Shown: in pieces, positions 36,301 to 43,633 of the stretch | Position numbering within the stretch: the first letter of the stretch is position 1 | Layout: each line of letters starts with the position of its first letter | IMG/VR virus record: IMGVR_UViG_3300020419_000028 | Coordinates: 1-43,633 of that record | Reading direction: 5' to 3' (one strand) | Length of the DNA stretch: 43,633 nt | From: a virus | Position numbers and translations under genes: made by a program | Notes under the pieces: model-generated | What the model was told of the DNA's origin: nothing | Database searches by the model: none | Seen by the model: only the letters and a program-made list of their open reading frames with translations

Positions 36301-36703
36301 CCGTGTTGTTGATGGCGATACTATTGATGTCACCATTGATCTTGGGTTTGACTTATACAAGAAAGAAAGAGTTAGAATTGCAGGAGTTGATACGCCAGAG
36401 AAAAGAACAAGAGATCTGGAAGAAAAAGCATTGGGATTAGATGCTACAAACTGGATGAAGAAAAACTTAGAGGATACAATCGAAGGAGATGAGGAACTTA
36501 CTATTAGAACCGAACTTAAAGGTGGCGTGGGTAAGTACGGTAGGCTTCTTGGTTGGTTATATGTCGGCGATGATCCTGTATCACTCAACGAACAAATGAT
36601 TGAAGAAGGATTTGCTTGGTCATATGATGGAGGCACAAAGCAAAAGAACTTCGAGGAACTACGAGAAATTCGTAGAGCAAAAGGTACGCTAGACGCAGGT
36701 TAA
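36239..36703 (+). CDS. Staphylococcal-nuclease-like (SNase/thermonuclease fold) endonuclease, 154 residues
   Basis: Starts at the ATG at 36239 with AAGGAG at 36226-36231. The OB-fold SNase motifs are all present: VVDGDTIDV (Asp25 and Asp27 for calcium), VRIAGVDTPEKR (Arg46, Asp51, Thr52, Glu54) and KYGRLLGWL (Arg102). These correspond to Asp19/21, Arg35, Asp40, Thr41, Glu43 and Arg87 of the staphylococcal enzyme, so it should be an active calcium-dependent phosphodiesterase cutting DNA or RNA. It has no signal peptide and should act inside the cell. The stop overlaps the start of gene 17 (TAATG), so it is made with the packaging motor. It could degrade host DNA or trim packaging substrates. 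Confidence 0.88.
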   Translation: MGAMVPPSRKSCYNFRVTEINRVVDGDTIDVTIDLGFDLYKKERVRIAGVDTPEKRTRDLEEKALGLDATNWMKKNLEDTIEGDEELTIRTELKGGVGKYGRLLGWLYVGDDPVSLNEQMIEEGFAWSYDGGTKQKNFEELREIRRAKGTLDAG

Positions 36704-38376
36704 TGGCAGTAGCAAAGGAAGAAATTTATCTAGGTAATCCTAATTTAAAAAAGGCAAATACCGAGATACAATTCTCACAAGAACAAGTAAAAGAATGGAT
36801 CAAGTGTAAACGAGATCCAATTTACTTTGCGAAAAATTATGTAAAGATAGTATCACTAGATGAAGGTCTTGTTAAATTTAAGATGTATCCTTTTCAGGAG
36901 AAATTAATTCAGAACTTTCATAATTCTAGATTTAACATATGCAAAATGCCTCGGCAGACTGGTAAGTCTACAACTGCTGTTTCTTACCTATTACATTACG
37001 CAGTATTTAATGATAGTGTAAACATTGGTATACTTGCTAACAAGGCAGCAACTGCTAGAGAACTATTAGGTAGATTACAAACTGCATATGAGAACTTACC
37101 TAAATGGATGCAACAGGGTATTATATCTTGGAATAAAGGATCACTGGAGTTAGAAAATGGATCTAAAATACTTGCAGCATCTACCTCTGCATCTGCAGTT
37201 AGGGGTATGTCTTTCAACATTCTATTTTTGGATGAGTTTGCCTTTGTTCCTAATCATATTGCTGACGCATTCTTCAGCTCAGTATATCCTACTATTACTT
37301 CTGGTAAAACAACCAAAGTCATAATGGTTTCTACTCCTCATGGAATGAACCATTTTTATAGGTATTGGCATAATGCTCAGAGGGGTAAGAATGAATATAC
37401 ACCAACAGAAGTTCACTGGTCAGAAGTGCCAGGTAGAGATGCAAATTGGAAAGCACAAACTATATCAAACACATCAGAGCAGCAATTTAAAGTTGAGTTT
37501 GAATGTGAGTTCTTAGGATCTGTTGATACACTCATAGCAGTTGCTAAATTAAGAACATTAGTTTTTGAAGATCCTATACAAGATAATGGTAAAGGATTAG
37601 TTGTATATGAAGCACCACAAAAAGATCACAACTATATCATAACTGTTGATACTGCTAGAGGTATAGATCATGACTATTCTGCTTTTGTAGTATTTGATAT
37701 TACTCAGTTTCCATATAAAACAGTAGCAAGATATAAGAACAATGAAATAAAACCTATGCTATTTCCTTCTATAATTCAAGATATGTGTAATGCATATAAT
37801 TATGCTTATGCTCTCATAGAAGTAAATGATATAGGAGAACAAGTTGCAACTATACTTCAATATGATTTGGAATATGAAAATGTTCTTATGTGTTCTATGA
37901 GAGGTAGAGCAGGTCAAATTGTTGGGTCTGGGTTCTCTGGTAAGAAAACACAGATGGGAGTCAGGATGACTGCTGCTGTTAAGAAAACTGGATGCTCTAA
38001 TTTAAAAGCATTAATTGAAGAAGATAAACTAGAAACTAAAGATTATGATATAATATCAGAGTTGACTACCTTCATACAAAAGAAACAATCATGGGAGGCA
38101 GAAGAAGGTTGCCACGATGACTTAGCAATGTGCTTAGTTATCTTTGCATGGTTAGTTGCTCAAGATTACTTCAGAGAAATGACGGACAATGATGTTCGTA
38201 AAAGAATCTATGAAGAACAGAAAGAGCAAATAGAACAAGATATGGCACCATTTGGATTCATTAGCGACGGATTATCTGATGAAGATTTTGTTGATGATGA
38301 AGGAACTAAATGGACAGTTGATAAAGAGATGTCATCAACATATGGTGATATGTCTTATATGTGGGATTATTACTAA
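36703..38376 (+). CDS. gp17: Terminase large subunit gp17 (packaging ATPase-nuclease)
   Basis: 557 residues; T4 gp17 is 610. The ATPase half has Walker A PRQTGKST (residues 83-90) and Walker B ILFLDEFAF with Asp177-Glu178. Next is a S-T-P-H coupling motif (VSTPHGMNHF, near 208). The RNase-H-like nuclease half has ITVDTARGIDHDYS with Asp316, LIEVNDIG with Glu373/Asp376, and CHDDLAM with Asp472/473, so the catalytic acids are all present. The acidic C-terminal tail is typical. It cuts the concatemer and drives DNA into the prohead through the portal. It overlaps the nuclease gene at the start and a micro-gene at the stop. Confidence 0.95.
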   Translation: MAVAKEEIYLGNPNLKKANTEIQFSQEQVKEWIKCKRDPIYFAKNYVKIVSLDEGLVKFKMYPFQEKLIQNFHNSRFNICKMPRQTGKSTTAVSYLLHYAVFNDSVNIGILANKAATARELLGRLQTAYENLPKWMQQGIISWNKGSLELENGSKILAASTSASAVRGMSFNILFLDEFAFVPNHIADAFFSSVYPTITSGKTTKVIMVSTPHGMNHFYRYWHNAQRGKNEYTPTEVHWSEVPGRDANWKAQTISNTSEQQFKVEFECEFLGSVDTLIAVAKLRTLVFEDPIQDNGKGLVVYEAPQKDHNYIITVDTARGIDHDYSAFVVFDITQFPYKTVARYKNNEIKPMLFPSIIQDMCNAYNYAYALIEVNDIGEQVATILQYDLEYENVLMCSMRGRAGQIVGSGFSGKKTQMGVRMTAAVKKTGCSNLKALIEEDKLETKDYDIISELTTFIQKKQSWEAEEGCHDDLAMCLVIFAWLVAQDYFREMTDNDVRKRIYEEQKEQIEQDMAPFGFISDGLSDEDFVDDEGTKWTVDKEMSSTYGDMSYMWDYY

Positions 38377-38483
38377 TGTTTAAACATTTGAAACTAAAAA
38401 GATTATTACAAAAATCATTTCCAAAGAAAAAAATAACTATAATAGATAATAAAGACGGATCACAAACAATTTCAATATTATGA
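38376..38483 (+). CDS. Basic micro-protein, 35 residues
   Basis: Its ATG overlaps the stop of gene 17 (TAATG). Its TGA overlaps the ATG of the next gene (ATGA), so it fills the whole gap between them in frame. The peptide begins MFKHLKLKRLLQKSFPKKKI and ends with DNKDGSQTISIL. It is strongly basic at the N-terminus and has no membrane helix. The double coupling is the main support; composition alone is not enough. Confidence 0.55.
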   Translation: MFKHLKLKRLLQKSFPKKKITIIDNKDGSQTISIL

Positions 38484-38743
38484 TATTCGCATTCATACTT
38501 TCACTATTTGCAAATCACTTACCAGTAATGTATGTGCAAGTACCTCAGTGGGCAGATGACTGGGCAGTGTGTGCAGTAGATGTACCTGATGCAAAGTGTC
38601 ATTGGTATGTCATGTCACCCGACAATACATTTGGTGAGGGTTTTGATTGGGAAGAAGCACCTTGGTTTGATGCAAATGGATTGAATGATATTGCACCAAT
38701 GCAAGCAAAGACAGTTGTAGAGAAATTGCAGGAACAAAAATGA
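38480..38743 (+). CDS. Small Trp-rich protein with hydrophobic N-terminus, 87 residues
   Basis: It is coupled by ATGA on both sides. Residues 2-19 are hydrophobic (IFAFILSLFANHLPVMYV) and could be a signal peptide or anchor, although only polar residues, not basic ones, precede the helix. The rest is Trp- and Asp-rich: Cys31 and Cys40 are nine residues apart and could form a disulfide outside the cytoplasm, with Trp24, 28, 42, and a WEEAPWFD segment. I know no function. Since it is coupled to a nucleotidyltransferase, a role at the envelope is possible but inferred. Confidence 0.78.
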   Translation: MIFAFILSLFANHLPVMYVQVPQWADDWAVCAVDVPDAKCHWYVMSPDNTFGEGFDWEEAPWFDANGLNDIAPMQAKTVVEKLQEQK

Positions 38744-39180
38744 GAATAGTTATTGTTAGTGGTGGATTTGACCCTATCCACAGTGGACATATTGAACATT
38801 TTAAAGAAGCAAAGAAGTTAGGAGATATCCTTATAGTAGGATTAAACTCTGATGAATGGTTAACTAGAAAGAAAGGTAAACCATTTATGCCTATCCAAGA
38901 AAGGTTGGCAGTTATTAGAGAATTGAGAATGGTTGATAGTGCTGTAGCATTTAATGATGATGACAACAGTTCTATAGATCTTATTAAAAAAACTTTAGTG
39001 TTATTTGATGATGTTTTATTTGCTAATGGTGGAGATAGGACTCAAGACAATATACCTGAGATAGATGCATTTGATAAAGATCCTAGAGTGCAATTTGCAT
39101 TTGGGGTTGGTGGTACACACAAACAAAACTCTAGCAGTTGGATCTTAAAAGAATGGACTTCACCGAAGAATTCGATCTAG
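38740..39180 (+). CDS. HxGH-class nucleotidyltransferase (cytidylyltransferase family), 146 residues
   Basis: The N-terminus VIVSGGFDPIHSGHIEHFKEAK carries the HxGH motif (His14, Gly16, His17); here only its core matters. LIVGLNSDEW follows, then FANGGDRTQDNIPE (near residues 94-107). The KQNSSSWIL segment (Lys128, Ser131-133) fits the position of the R-T-x-G-I-S-T-T motif. Such enzymes join CTP or ATP to a phosphorylated alcohol, sugar or base, for example glycerol-3-phosphate cytidylyltransferase or the ADP-heptose synthase C-terminal domain. NGGDRxxDNIPE is closer to the latter two types than to pantetheine-phosphate adenylyltransferase. The substrate cannot be read from the sequence. A role in modifying host envelope sugars, phage glycans or lipid is possible. 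Confidence 0.85.
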   Translation: MRIVIVSGGFDPIHSGHIEHFKEAKKLGDILIVGLNSDEWLTRKKGKPFMPIQERLAVIRELRMVDSAVAFNDDDNSSIDLIKKTLVLFDDVLFANGGDRTQDNIPEIDAFDKDPRVQFAFGVGGTHKQNSSSWILKEWTSPKNSI

Positions 39181-39380
39181 GTCATCTAGTTCTCCAAGAG
39201 AGAAAATGTAGATGCTGTAAAAAAGTAAAAGATTTACTAACAGAATTTTATAAGACTCATAAGGATAGAGGAAGCGTAGCATCTTCTTACTCGTATGAGT
39301 GTAAGGAATGTACTAAGAAAAGAATAAAATTAAAAAGAAAGAAATTAGATAATAATATTTGGATATATCCTGACTGGTAA
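39153..39380 (+). CDS. Two-CxxC small zinc-ribbon-like protein, 75 residues
   Basis: The ATG at 39153 gives MDFTEEFDLGHLVLQ. A TTG at 39138 would add five residues but lies deeper in the preceding gene; the start is uncertain. Cys19-x-x-Cys22 and Cys50-x-x-Cys53 with F-Y in between resemble the N-terminal zinc ribbon of phage HNH proteins. There is no HNH domain here. The tail is very basic (KKRIKLKRKK). It probably binds zinc and nucleic acid, which is inference from the motif. It overlaps the nucleotidyltransferase gene by 28 bases in another frame, and 81 non-coding bases follow. Confidence 0.75.
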   Translation: MDFTEEFDLGHLVLQERKCRCCKKVKDLLTEFYKTHKDRGSVASSYSYECKECTKKRIKLKRKKLDNNIWIYPDW

Positions 39381-39390
39381 TGTTCACCCA

Positions 39391-39411
39391 GTGTTTCCCC
39401 GATGAAAACAC
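39391..39411 (+). terminator. Weak hairpin between the two-CxxC gene and gene 18
   Basis: GTGTTT (39391-39396) pairs with AAACAC (39406-39411), with nine bases in the loop. No run of T follows, so it may be an imperfect terminator or an RNA-processing site before the late promoter at 39419. The stem is only six base pairs. Confidence 0.25.
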
Positions 39412-39418
39412 CCTAAAC

Positions 39419-39426
39419 AATAAATA
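39419..39426 (+). promoter_or_regulatory. Late promoter-like octamer AATAAATA upstream of gene 18
   Basis: One mismatch to TATAAATA, 35 bases before the ATG of gene 18. The distance equals that before gene 8. A GAGGAG ribosome binding site (at about 39449-39454) lies between it and the start, so it fits a strong late transcript for the abundant sheath protein. Confidence 0.55.
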
Positions 39427-39461
39427 ATTACAGGAATTTAGAATTCACCGAGGAGAAAAAG

Positions 39462-41843
39462 ATGCCCCTGAATTTAGCATCTCCAGGAATAATTGTAAAA
39501 GAAGTTGACTTAACCAATGGTAGAGTAGATCCTACATCTACAAAGTCTGGTGGTTTAGTTGCTCCCTTTGCAAAAGGACCTGTAGAAAAACCAACCCTTA
39601 TAGAAACAGAAGCGGATCTTCTCGATACCTTCGGTTCACCATATAGGGATAGCAATCACTACGAATACTGGTTAACTGCTTCATCATATCTTGCATATGG
39701 TGGTGTGCTACAAGTTGTTCGTTCAAATGAATCTGGTTTGAAGAATGCCTTTGTTGGTACTGCTTCAAGCGTAGTTATTAAAAGTGGTGACGATTATGTA
39801 ACTAAAGGATATGCAGAGAACAACATTTCTAATGTTGTGTTTGCTGCTAAGAATCCTGGTTCATGGGGTAACGGTCTTAAAGTAGCGATGATAGATGGTC
39901 TTGCTGATCAAATACTAACTGGTATTACTACTGTCTCTGTTTTAGGTTTCTCATCAACTGCTAACGGTGGTCTTGCTGCTGTCGCTGGATACGAAGACGG
40001 TTTAAGTCCAATAGATCTTACAGTTGGTCTCGGTGTAACACAAGCAATCCCTGCTAATACTGTGGTAGCAGGTGCTGGTTCAACATCAGTTCTCGATGGA
40101 TATCTTAAAGGGGTAATCACTGAAGTTGGAACAGGTCAAGTCTCAGTTAAAGTAGTATCTCATGTTAGTGCTGCTGGTACTGAAACTTCAGTAGACTACA
40201 CACCTGGTGGAGTTTACGCATTTACAGAAACAGGTAATGCAAGTGGTGGTATTCATCTTCATGTACAATCTGCTATAGGTAGTGGCAAACATGGTTGGCA
40301 AGCAAGTACAGTTTCATACGGATCTAGTTTTGGTGCTGCTAACTTCTTAAGTGCTTTAACAGGTGCTGGTGTAACTGTTGGTGATAATCGTTACCTTGCT
40401 GCACAAGAATTTGCTCCTGGTACTCTAGATTATACTGGAGAGAAAGATTGGTTTGATAGTCAATGGTTTACATTAAAAGGTGGAGAGAAAATTTACTGGA
40501 ATAACTTAGCTGAAAGACCAGGAACTTCTAACTATGCAAAAGATAGAAACTCTAAGAACGATGAAGTTCATGTAGTTGTCTATGATGACTCAGGTAAGAT
40601 TACTGGTAATGCAGGTACTCTTCTCGACAAGTTTACTACTACCTCTAAAGCAAAAGATGCCATCTACTCAGTAGGTAATGCACAATACTATAGAAAGGTT
40701 ATTGAAATAGGTAGTCCTAATATATTTGCTGGTGGTGCTCCATCAGGAGTTATTACAACTGACCTTGATGCAGATTTCAATCCTGTATCTGATGTAGCAT
40801 GGGATCAGGATACTGAAAATATATCCTTCGCTGCAATTGGAAATTATGTATCATTACTTTCAGGTGGTACAGATTACGGTGGAAAAACAACCATCGATAC
40901 AACTGATGCTCTAAAAGTAACAGTCGGAGATCTTTCTACAGGATATGATCTTTTAGCAAATAAAGATGCTTACCCACTAGATTTCCTTATCATGGGATCT
41001 GGTGCTCACGGTAAAGAGGAAACTCAAGCACTTGCTAATAAGTTAATTGCTGTTGCTGAAGTTAGAAAAGATTGCGTAGCATGTATTTCTCCTAACAGAC
41101 AAGCATTTTTATCTTCCTCTGGAGATGGAGAAGATTTGACACTTAAGTCAGATACAGTTACTTCACAAATCATCAGTTTCTACTCAGCGATTACATCATC
41201 TTCTTATGCCATATTTGATAGTGGTTACAAGTACATGTATGATCGCTTTAGTAAGCAATTCCGCTATGTACCTCTAAACGGAGACATCGCAGGTATATGT
41301 GCTAGAAACGATATAAACAACTTCCCTTGGTTCTCACCAGGCGGAACACAAAGAGGATCAATCCTCAATGCTGTTAAGTTAGCATACAATCCAAGTCAAG
41401 TTGAAAGAGACAAACTTTACTCTTCTAGAGTAAACCCAGTCATCTTCTCACCTGGTGCTGGTATCATCTTATTTGGTGATAAAACAGGTCTTGGTAGAGC
41501 ATCAGCATTCGATAGAATTAATGTTCGTCGTCTGTTTATCTTCTTAGAAAAAGCAATCGCTGCTGCTGCAAAAGATCAACTATTTGAATTCAACGATGAG
41601 ATCACAAGGATCAACTTTATTAATATCGTTGAACCTTTCTTAAGAGATGTACAATCCAAGAGAGGTATCACAGACTTCGTTCTTGTTTGTGATGAAACAA
41701 ATAACACTGCTGCAATCATTGACAGTAACGAATTCGTTGCTGACATCTATGTGAAACCAGCAAGATCTATCAACTTCATCGGTCTTACATTCGTTGCTAC
41801 ACGCACAGGTGTTAGCTTTGAAGAAGTTATTGGTCGAGTTTGA
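39462..41843 (+). CDS. gp18: Tail sheath protein gp18
   Basis: 793 residues; T4 gp18 is 659. The N-terminus NLASPGIIVKEVDLTNGRV followed by VAPFAKGPVEKPTLIETEADLLDTFG is the sheath signature. So is the C-terminal part with FRYVPLNGDIAGICARND, then NPVIFSPGAGIILFGDKTGLG and INVRRLFIFLEKAI. The sheath subunits contract to drive the tube through the cell envelope. The extra length sits in the middle (about residues 140-420), in exposed domains. GAGGAG six bases or so before the ATG is the best ribosome binding site in the late region. The codons look richer in G/C-ending alternatives than in the fibre genes, as expected for high expression. Confidence 0.95.
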   Translation: MPLNLASPGIIVKEVDLTNGRVDPTSTKSGGLVAPFAKGPVEKPTLIETEADLLDTFGSPYRDSNHYEYWLTASSYLAYGGVLQVVRSNESGLKNAFVGTASSVVIKSGDDYVTKGYAENNISNVVFAAKNPGSWGNGLKVAMIDGLADQILTGITTVSVLGFSSTANGGLAAVAGYEDGLSPIDLTVGLGVTQAIPANTVVAGAGSTSVLDGYLKGVITEVGTGQVSVKVVSHVSAAGTETSVDYTPGGVYAFTETGNASGGIHLHVQSAIGSGKHGWQASTVSYGSSFGAANFLSALTGAGVTVGDNRYLAAQEFAPGTLDYTGEKDWFDSQWFTLKGGEKIYWNNLAERPGTSNYAKDRNSKNDEVHVVVYDDSGKITGNAGTLLDKFTTTSKAKDAIYSVGNAQYYRKVIEIGSPNIFAGGAPSGVITTDLDADFNPVSDVAWDQDTENISFAAIGNYVSLLSGGTDYGGKTTIDTTDALKVTVGDLSTGYDLLANKDAYPLDFLIMGSGAHGKEETQALANKLIAVAEVRKDCVACISPNRQAFLSSSGDGEDLTLKSDTVTSQIISFYSAITSSSYAIFDSGYKYMYDRFSKQFRYVPLNGDIAGICARNDINNFPWFSPGGTQRGSILNAVKLAYNPSQVERDKLYSSRVNPVIFSPGAGIILFGDKTGLGRASAFDRINVRRLFIFLEKAIAAAAKDQLFEFNDEITRINFINIVEPFLRDVQSKRGITDFVLVCDETNNTAAIIDSNEFVADIYVKPARSINFIGLTFVATRTGVSFEEVIGRV

Positions 41844-41878
41844 TCTAACTTTATTAAAATCCCAGAGGTAAACATTAA

Positions 41879-42499
41879 ATGGCCATTACAAACCAAAACC
41901 CACCTAAGACCGCCGATAGGACAATTGACAAATTTAAGTCAAGGTTGTCAGGTGGTATCGCAAGACCTAACCTGTTTGAGGTTGTACTTGCATTCCCAGA
42001 CGGAGTAGTTGATGCTAGTGTCAACGATCTAGATTCAAAAGCTAGATTCTTAGTTAAGTCTGCTGCACTTCCAGCATCTAACATTGCTCCAATAGTAGTA
42101 CCTTTCAGAGGTAGACAGTTAAAAATTGCAGGTGACAGAACATTCGATGAATGGCAAATCACTGTAATCAACGATTCAGATTTTGCTATCCGTTCTTCTT
42201 TCGAGAGATGGATGAACTCAATGGCAAAAGTTTCAGATACATCTGGTAATACTAACCCAGAAGATTATACTAGAGACGCTTATGTCTATCAGTTAGGTAG
42301 ATCTGCTGTTACTCCAAACTCACAGGAGTCTGCATCAAATATGCCTATTCTTAGAACATATAAATTCTATAGTGTGTTCCCAACACAGGTATCTCAGTTG
42401 GATCTTTCATACGATAACTCTGATGCTGTTGAAGAATTTACAGTTAATCTCCAAGTACAGTGGTGGGAAGCTGCTGGAAATGGTGGAGATGTGGCCTGA
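41879..42499 (+). CDS. gp19: Tail tube protein gp19
   Basis: 206 residues; T4 gp19 is 163. It has FKSRLSGGIARPNLFEVVL near the N-terminus, then ARFLVKSAALPASNI, VPFRGRQLKIAGDR and F-D-E-W-Q-I-T-V, all typical of the T4-like tube fold, and ends with DAVEEFTVNLQVQWWE. It forms the inner tube on which the sheath assembles. It follows gene 18 by 35 bases with an AGAGG ribosome binding site. Its stop overlaps a late-promoter-like octamer for gene 20. Confidence 0.93.
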   Translation: MAITNQNPPKTADRTIDKFKSRLSGGIARPNLFEVVLAFPDGVVDASVNDLDSKARFLVKSAALPASNIAPIVVPFRGRQLKIAGDRTFDEWQITVINDSDFAIRSSFERWMNSMAKVSDTSGNTNPEDYTRDAYVYQLGRSAVTPNSQESASNMPILRTYKFYSVFPTQVSQLDLSYDNSDAVEEFTVNLQVQWWEAAGNGGDVA

Positions 42500-42505
42500 T
42501 AAATA
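42498..42505 (+). promoter_or_regulatory. Late promoter-like octamer GATAAATA upstream of gene 20
   Basis: It overlaps the TGA of gene 19 and ends 26 bases before the ATG of gene 20. One mismatch to TATAAATA. Confidence 0.5.
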
Positions 42506-42531
42506 ACAATATAAGTTAATAAAAACTAGTA

Positions 42532-43633
42532 ATGGCGAAACTATTTGGTTTCTCAATTGAGGATAAAGACGAAAAGAACGCCAAGGGTATAGTCAGCCCC
42601 ATCCCACCGACAGGTGAGGCTGGGGTTGATTATTATATTCAGGGTGGTTTTTCTAGTCAGGTTGTAGATCTTGAGGGTATCTACAAGACAGAGCATGAAC
42701 TTATAAGAAAGTATCGTGAGATGGCATTACACCCAGAGGTGGACAATGCTGTAGAAGATGTTGTAAACGAAGCAATAGTATCTGATACTAATGATTCTCC
42801 TGTAGAAATAGACCTAGAGAATCTAAATGCAAGTGATGGTATTAAAAATATTATCCGCAAAGAATTTAAACATATTAAAGATCTTCTTGACTTCGATACA
42901 AAAAGTCATGAGATTTTTAGAAACTGGTATGTTGACGGAAGATTATATTACAATAAAGTAATAGACATTAAGAAACCAGAAGAGGGTTTACAAGAATTAA
43001 GATATATTGATCCTCTTAAAATGCGTTATGTGCGTAAGGAAAAGAAGAAAGATGATAAGGGGAATTTGTTTAACATGCAGAATGTGCATGAGAATGATAA
43101 AGTATATTTCCCAGAAATAGAAGAGTATTTTCTATACACACCAAAAGCACAATACCCAACTAACATTGGTGTAGCAGGTGCAGGATCAGCATTGAAAGGT
43201 GTTAAACTTGCAAAAGATTCTGTTGCATATTGTACTGCTGGATTAGTAGATAGAAATAAAGGAACTGGATTATCTTATCTTCATAAAGCAATTAAGGCAC
43301 TTAATCAATTAAGAATGATTGAGGATAGTCTTGTTATCTACAGATTATCAAGAGCACCTGAGAGAAGAATATTTTATATTGATGTTGGTAATCTTCCTAA
43401 GATAAAAGCAGAACAATATTTGCGTGATGTCATGTCTCGTTATAGAAATAAACTAGTCTATGACTCAGCATCAGGTGAAGTAAGAGATGATAAAAAATAT
43501 ATGTCTATGTTAGAAGACTTCTGGTTACCTCGTAGAGAAGGTGGTAGAGGAACTGAAATTACTACATTACCTGGTGGACAAAACTTAGGTGAGTTAGCAG
43601 ACATAGAATACTTCCAATCTAAATTATACAGAT
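42532..43633 (+). CDS. gp20: Portal protein gp20 (partial, N-terminal part)
   Basis: 367 codons are visible before the window ends; T4 gp20 is 524 residues. Reading from the ATG at 42532 gives MAKLFGFSIEDKDEKN, then HELIRKYREMALHPEVDNAVEDV, LRYIDPLKMRYVRK, LNQLRMIEDSLVIYRLSRAPERR and FYIDVGNLPKIKAEQY (segments given apart). It closes with LEDFWLPRREGGRG and TTLPGGQNLGEL. These are the standard gp20 signatures of marine T4-like phages, often used as a marker gene. The portal is the dodecameric ring through which gp17 packages DNA and to which the neck binds. Confidence 0.95.
   Translation, partial: MAKLFGFSIEDKDEKNAKGIVSPIPPTGEAGVDYYIQGGFSSQVVDLEGIYKTEHELIRKYREMALHPEVDNAVEDVVNEAIVSDTNDSPVEIDLENLNASDGIKNIIRKEFKHIKDLLDFDTKSHEIFRNWYVDGRLYYNKVIDIKKPEEGLQELRYIDPLKMRYVRKEKKKDDKGNLFNMQNVHENDKVYFPEIEEYFLYTPKAQYPTNIGVAGAGSALKGVKLAKDSVAYCTAGLVDRNKGTGLSYLHKAIKALNQLRMIEDSLVIYRLSRAPERRIFYIDVGNLPKIKAEQYLRDVMSRYRNKLVYDSASGEVRDDKKYMSMLEDFWLPRREGGRGTEITTLPGGQNLGELADIEYFQSKLYR

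Noticed and set aside
36274-36636. A 120-codon minus-strand frame opposite the nuclease
   Set aside because: Shadow of a gene with intact catalytic motifs; low-complexity Ser/Pro-rich product.
1-43633. tRNA genes, CRISPR arrays, insertion sequences, attachment sites, inteins or introns
   Set aside because: No cloverleaf, no regularly spaced short repeats outside coding shafts, no transposase, and genes 17, 18 and 20 have no interruption in the visible frames.

Overview
The window is a contiguous part of the late (structural) region of a T4-like myovirus. It is very AT-rich, all genes lie on the + strand, and genes are tightly packed, many joined by ATGA or TAATG stop/start overlaps. The order 6-7-8-(giant proteins)-13-14-15-16-17-18-19-20 is the T4 order. 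Several features point to a marine T4-like phage of the cyanophage type (Prochlorococcus or Synechococcus host, with a SAR11 host as the alternative): a DUF4815-type giant protein, long fibre proteins, a staphylococcal-nuclease-like gene beside the terminase, and many small proteins of the kind found in marine cyanomyoviruses. No tRNA, CRISPR array, insertion sequence or minus-strand gene is supported.

Layout. Positions 1-16228 hold the baseplate wedge: the 3' end of gp6, a 4404-residue gp7-position protein and gp8. Positions 16233-31440 hold two more giant proteins, a 2443-residue DUF4815-type protein and a 2309-residue fibre-like protein, with four small genes between them (two coiled-coil proteins, an Ig-like candidate and a Gly-rich fibre-like peptide). 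I recognise no gp9, gp11, gp12 or fibritin, so the giant proteins probably replace them. Positions 31440-34933 hold the neck and packaging genes 13, 14, 15 and 16. Positions 34955-36703 hold seven small genes placed between the small and large terminase subunits, including three putative small membrane proteins and a nuclease with an intact active site. Gene 17 follows at 36703-38376. Positions 38376-39380 hold a four-gene cassette: a basic micro-protein, a protein with a hydrophobic N terminus, an HxGH nucleotidyltransferase and a two-CxxC protein. The window closes with the tail sheath (18), the tail tube (19) and the 5' part of the portal gene (20).

The three giant genes fill about 27.5 kb of the 43.6 kb. 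They are built from recurrent beta-rich modules, and the same modules occur inside gp8 and gp14. So the whole adsorption apparatus shares one pool of repeat cassettes. TATAAATA-like octamers, the T4 late promoter core, lie in the short gaps before gene 8, before a small gene at 35818, before gene 18 and before gene 20. Two of them overlap the stop codon of the preceding gene.
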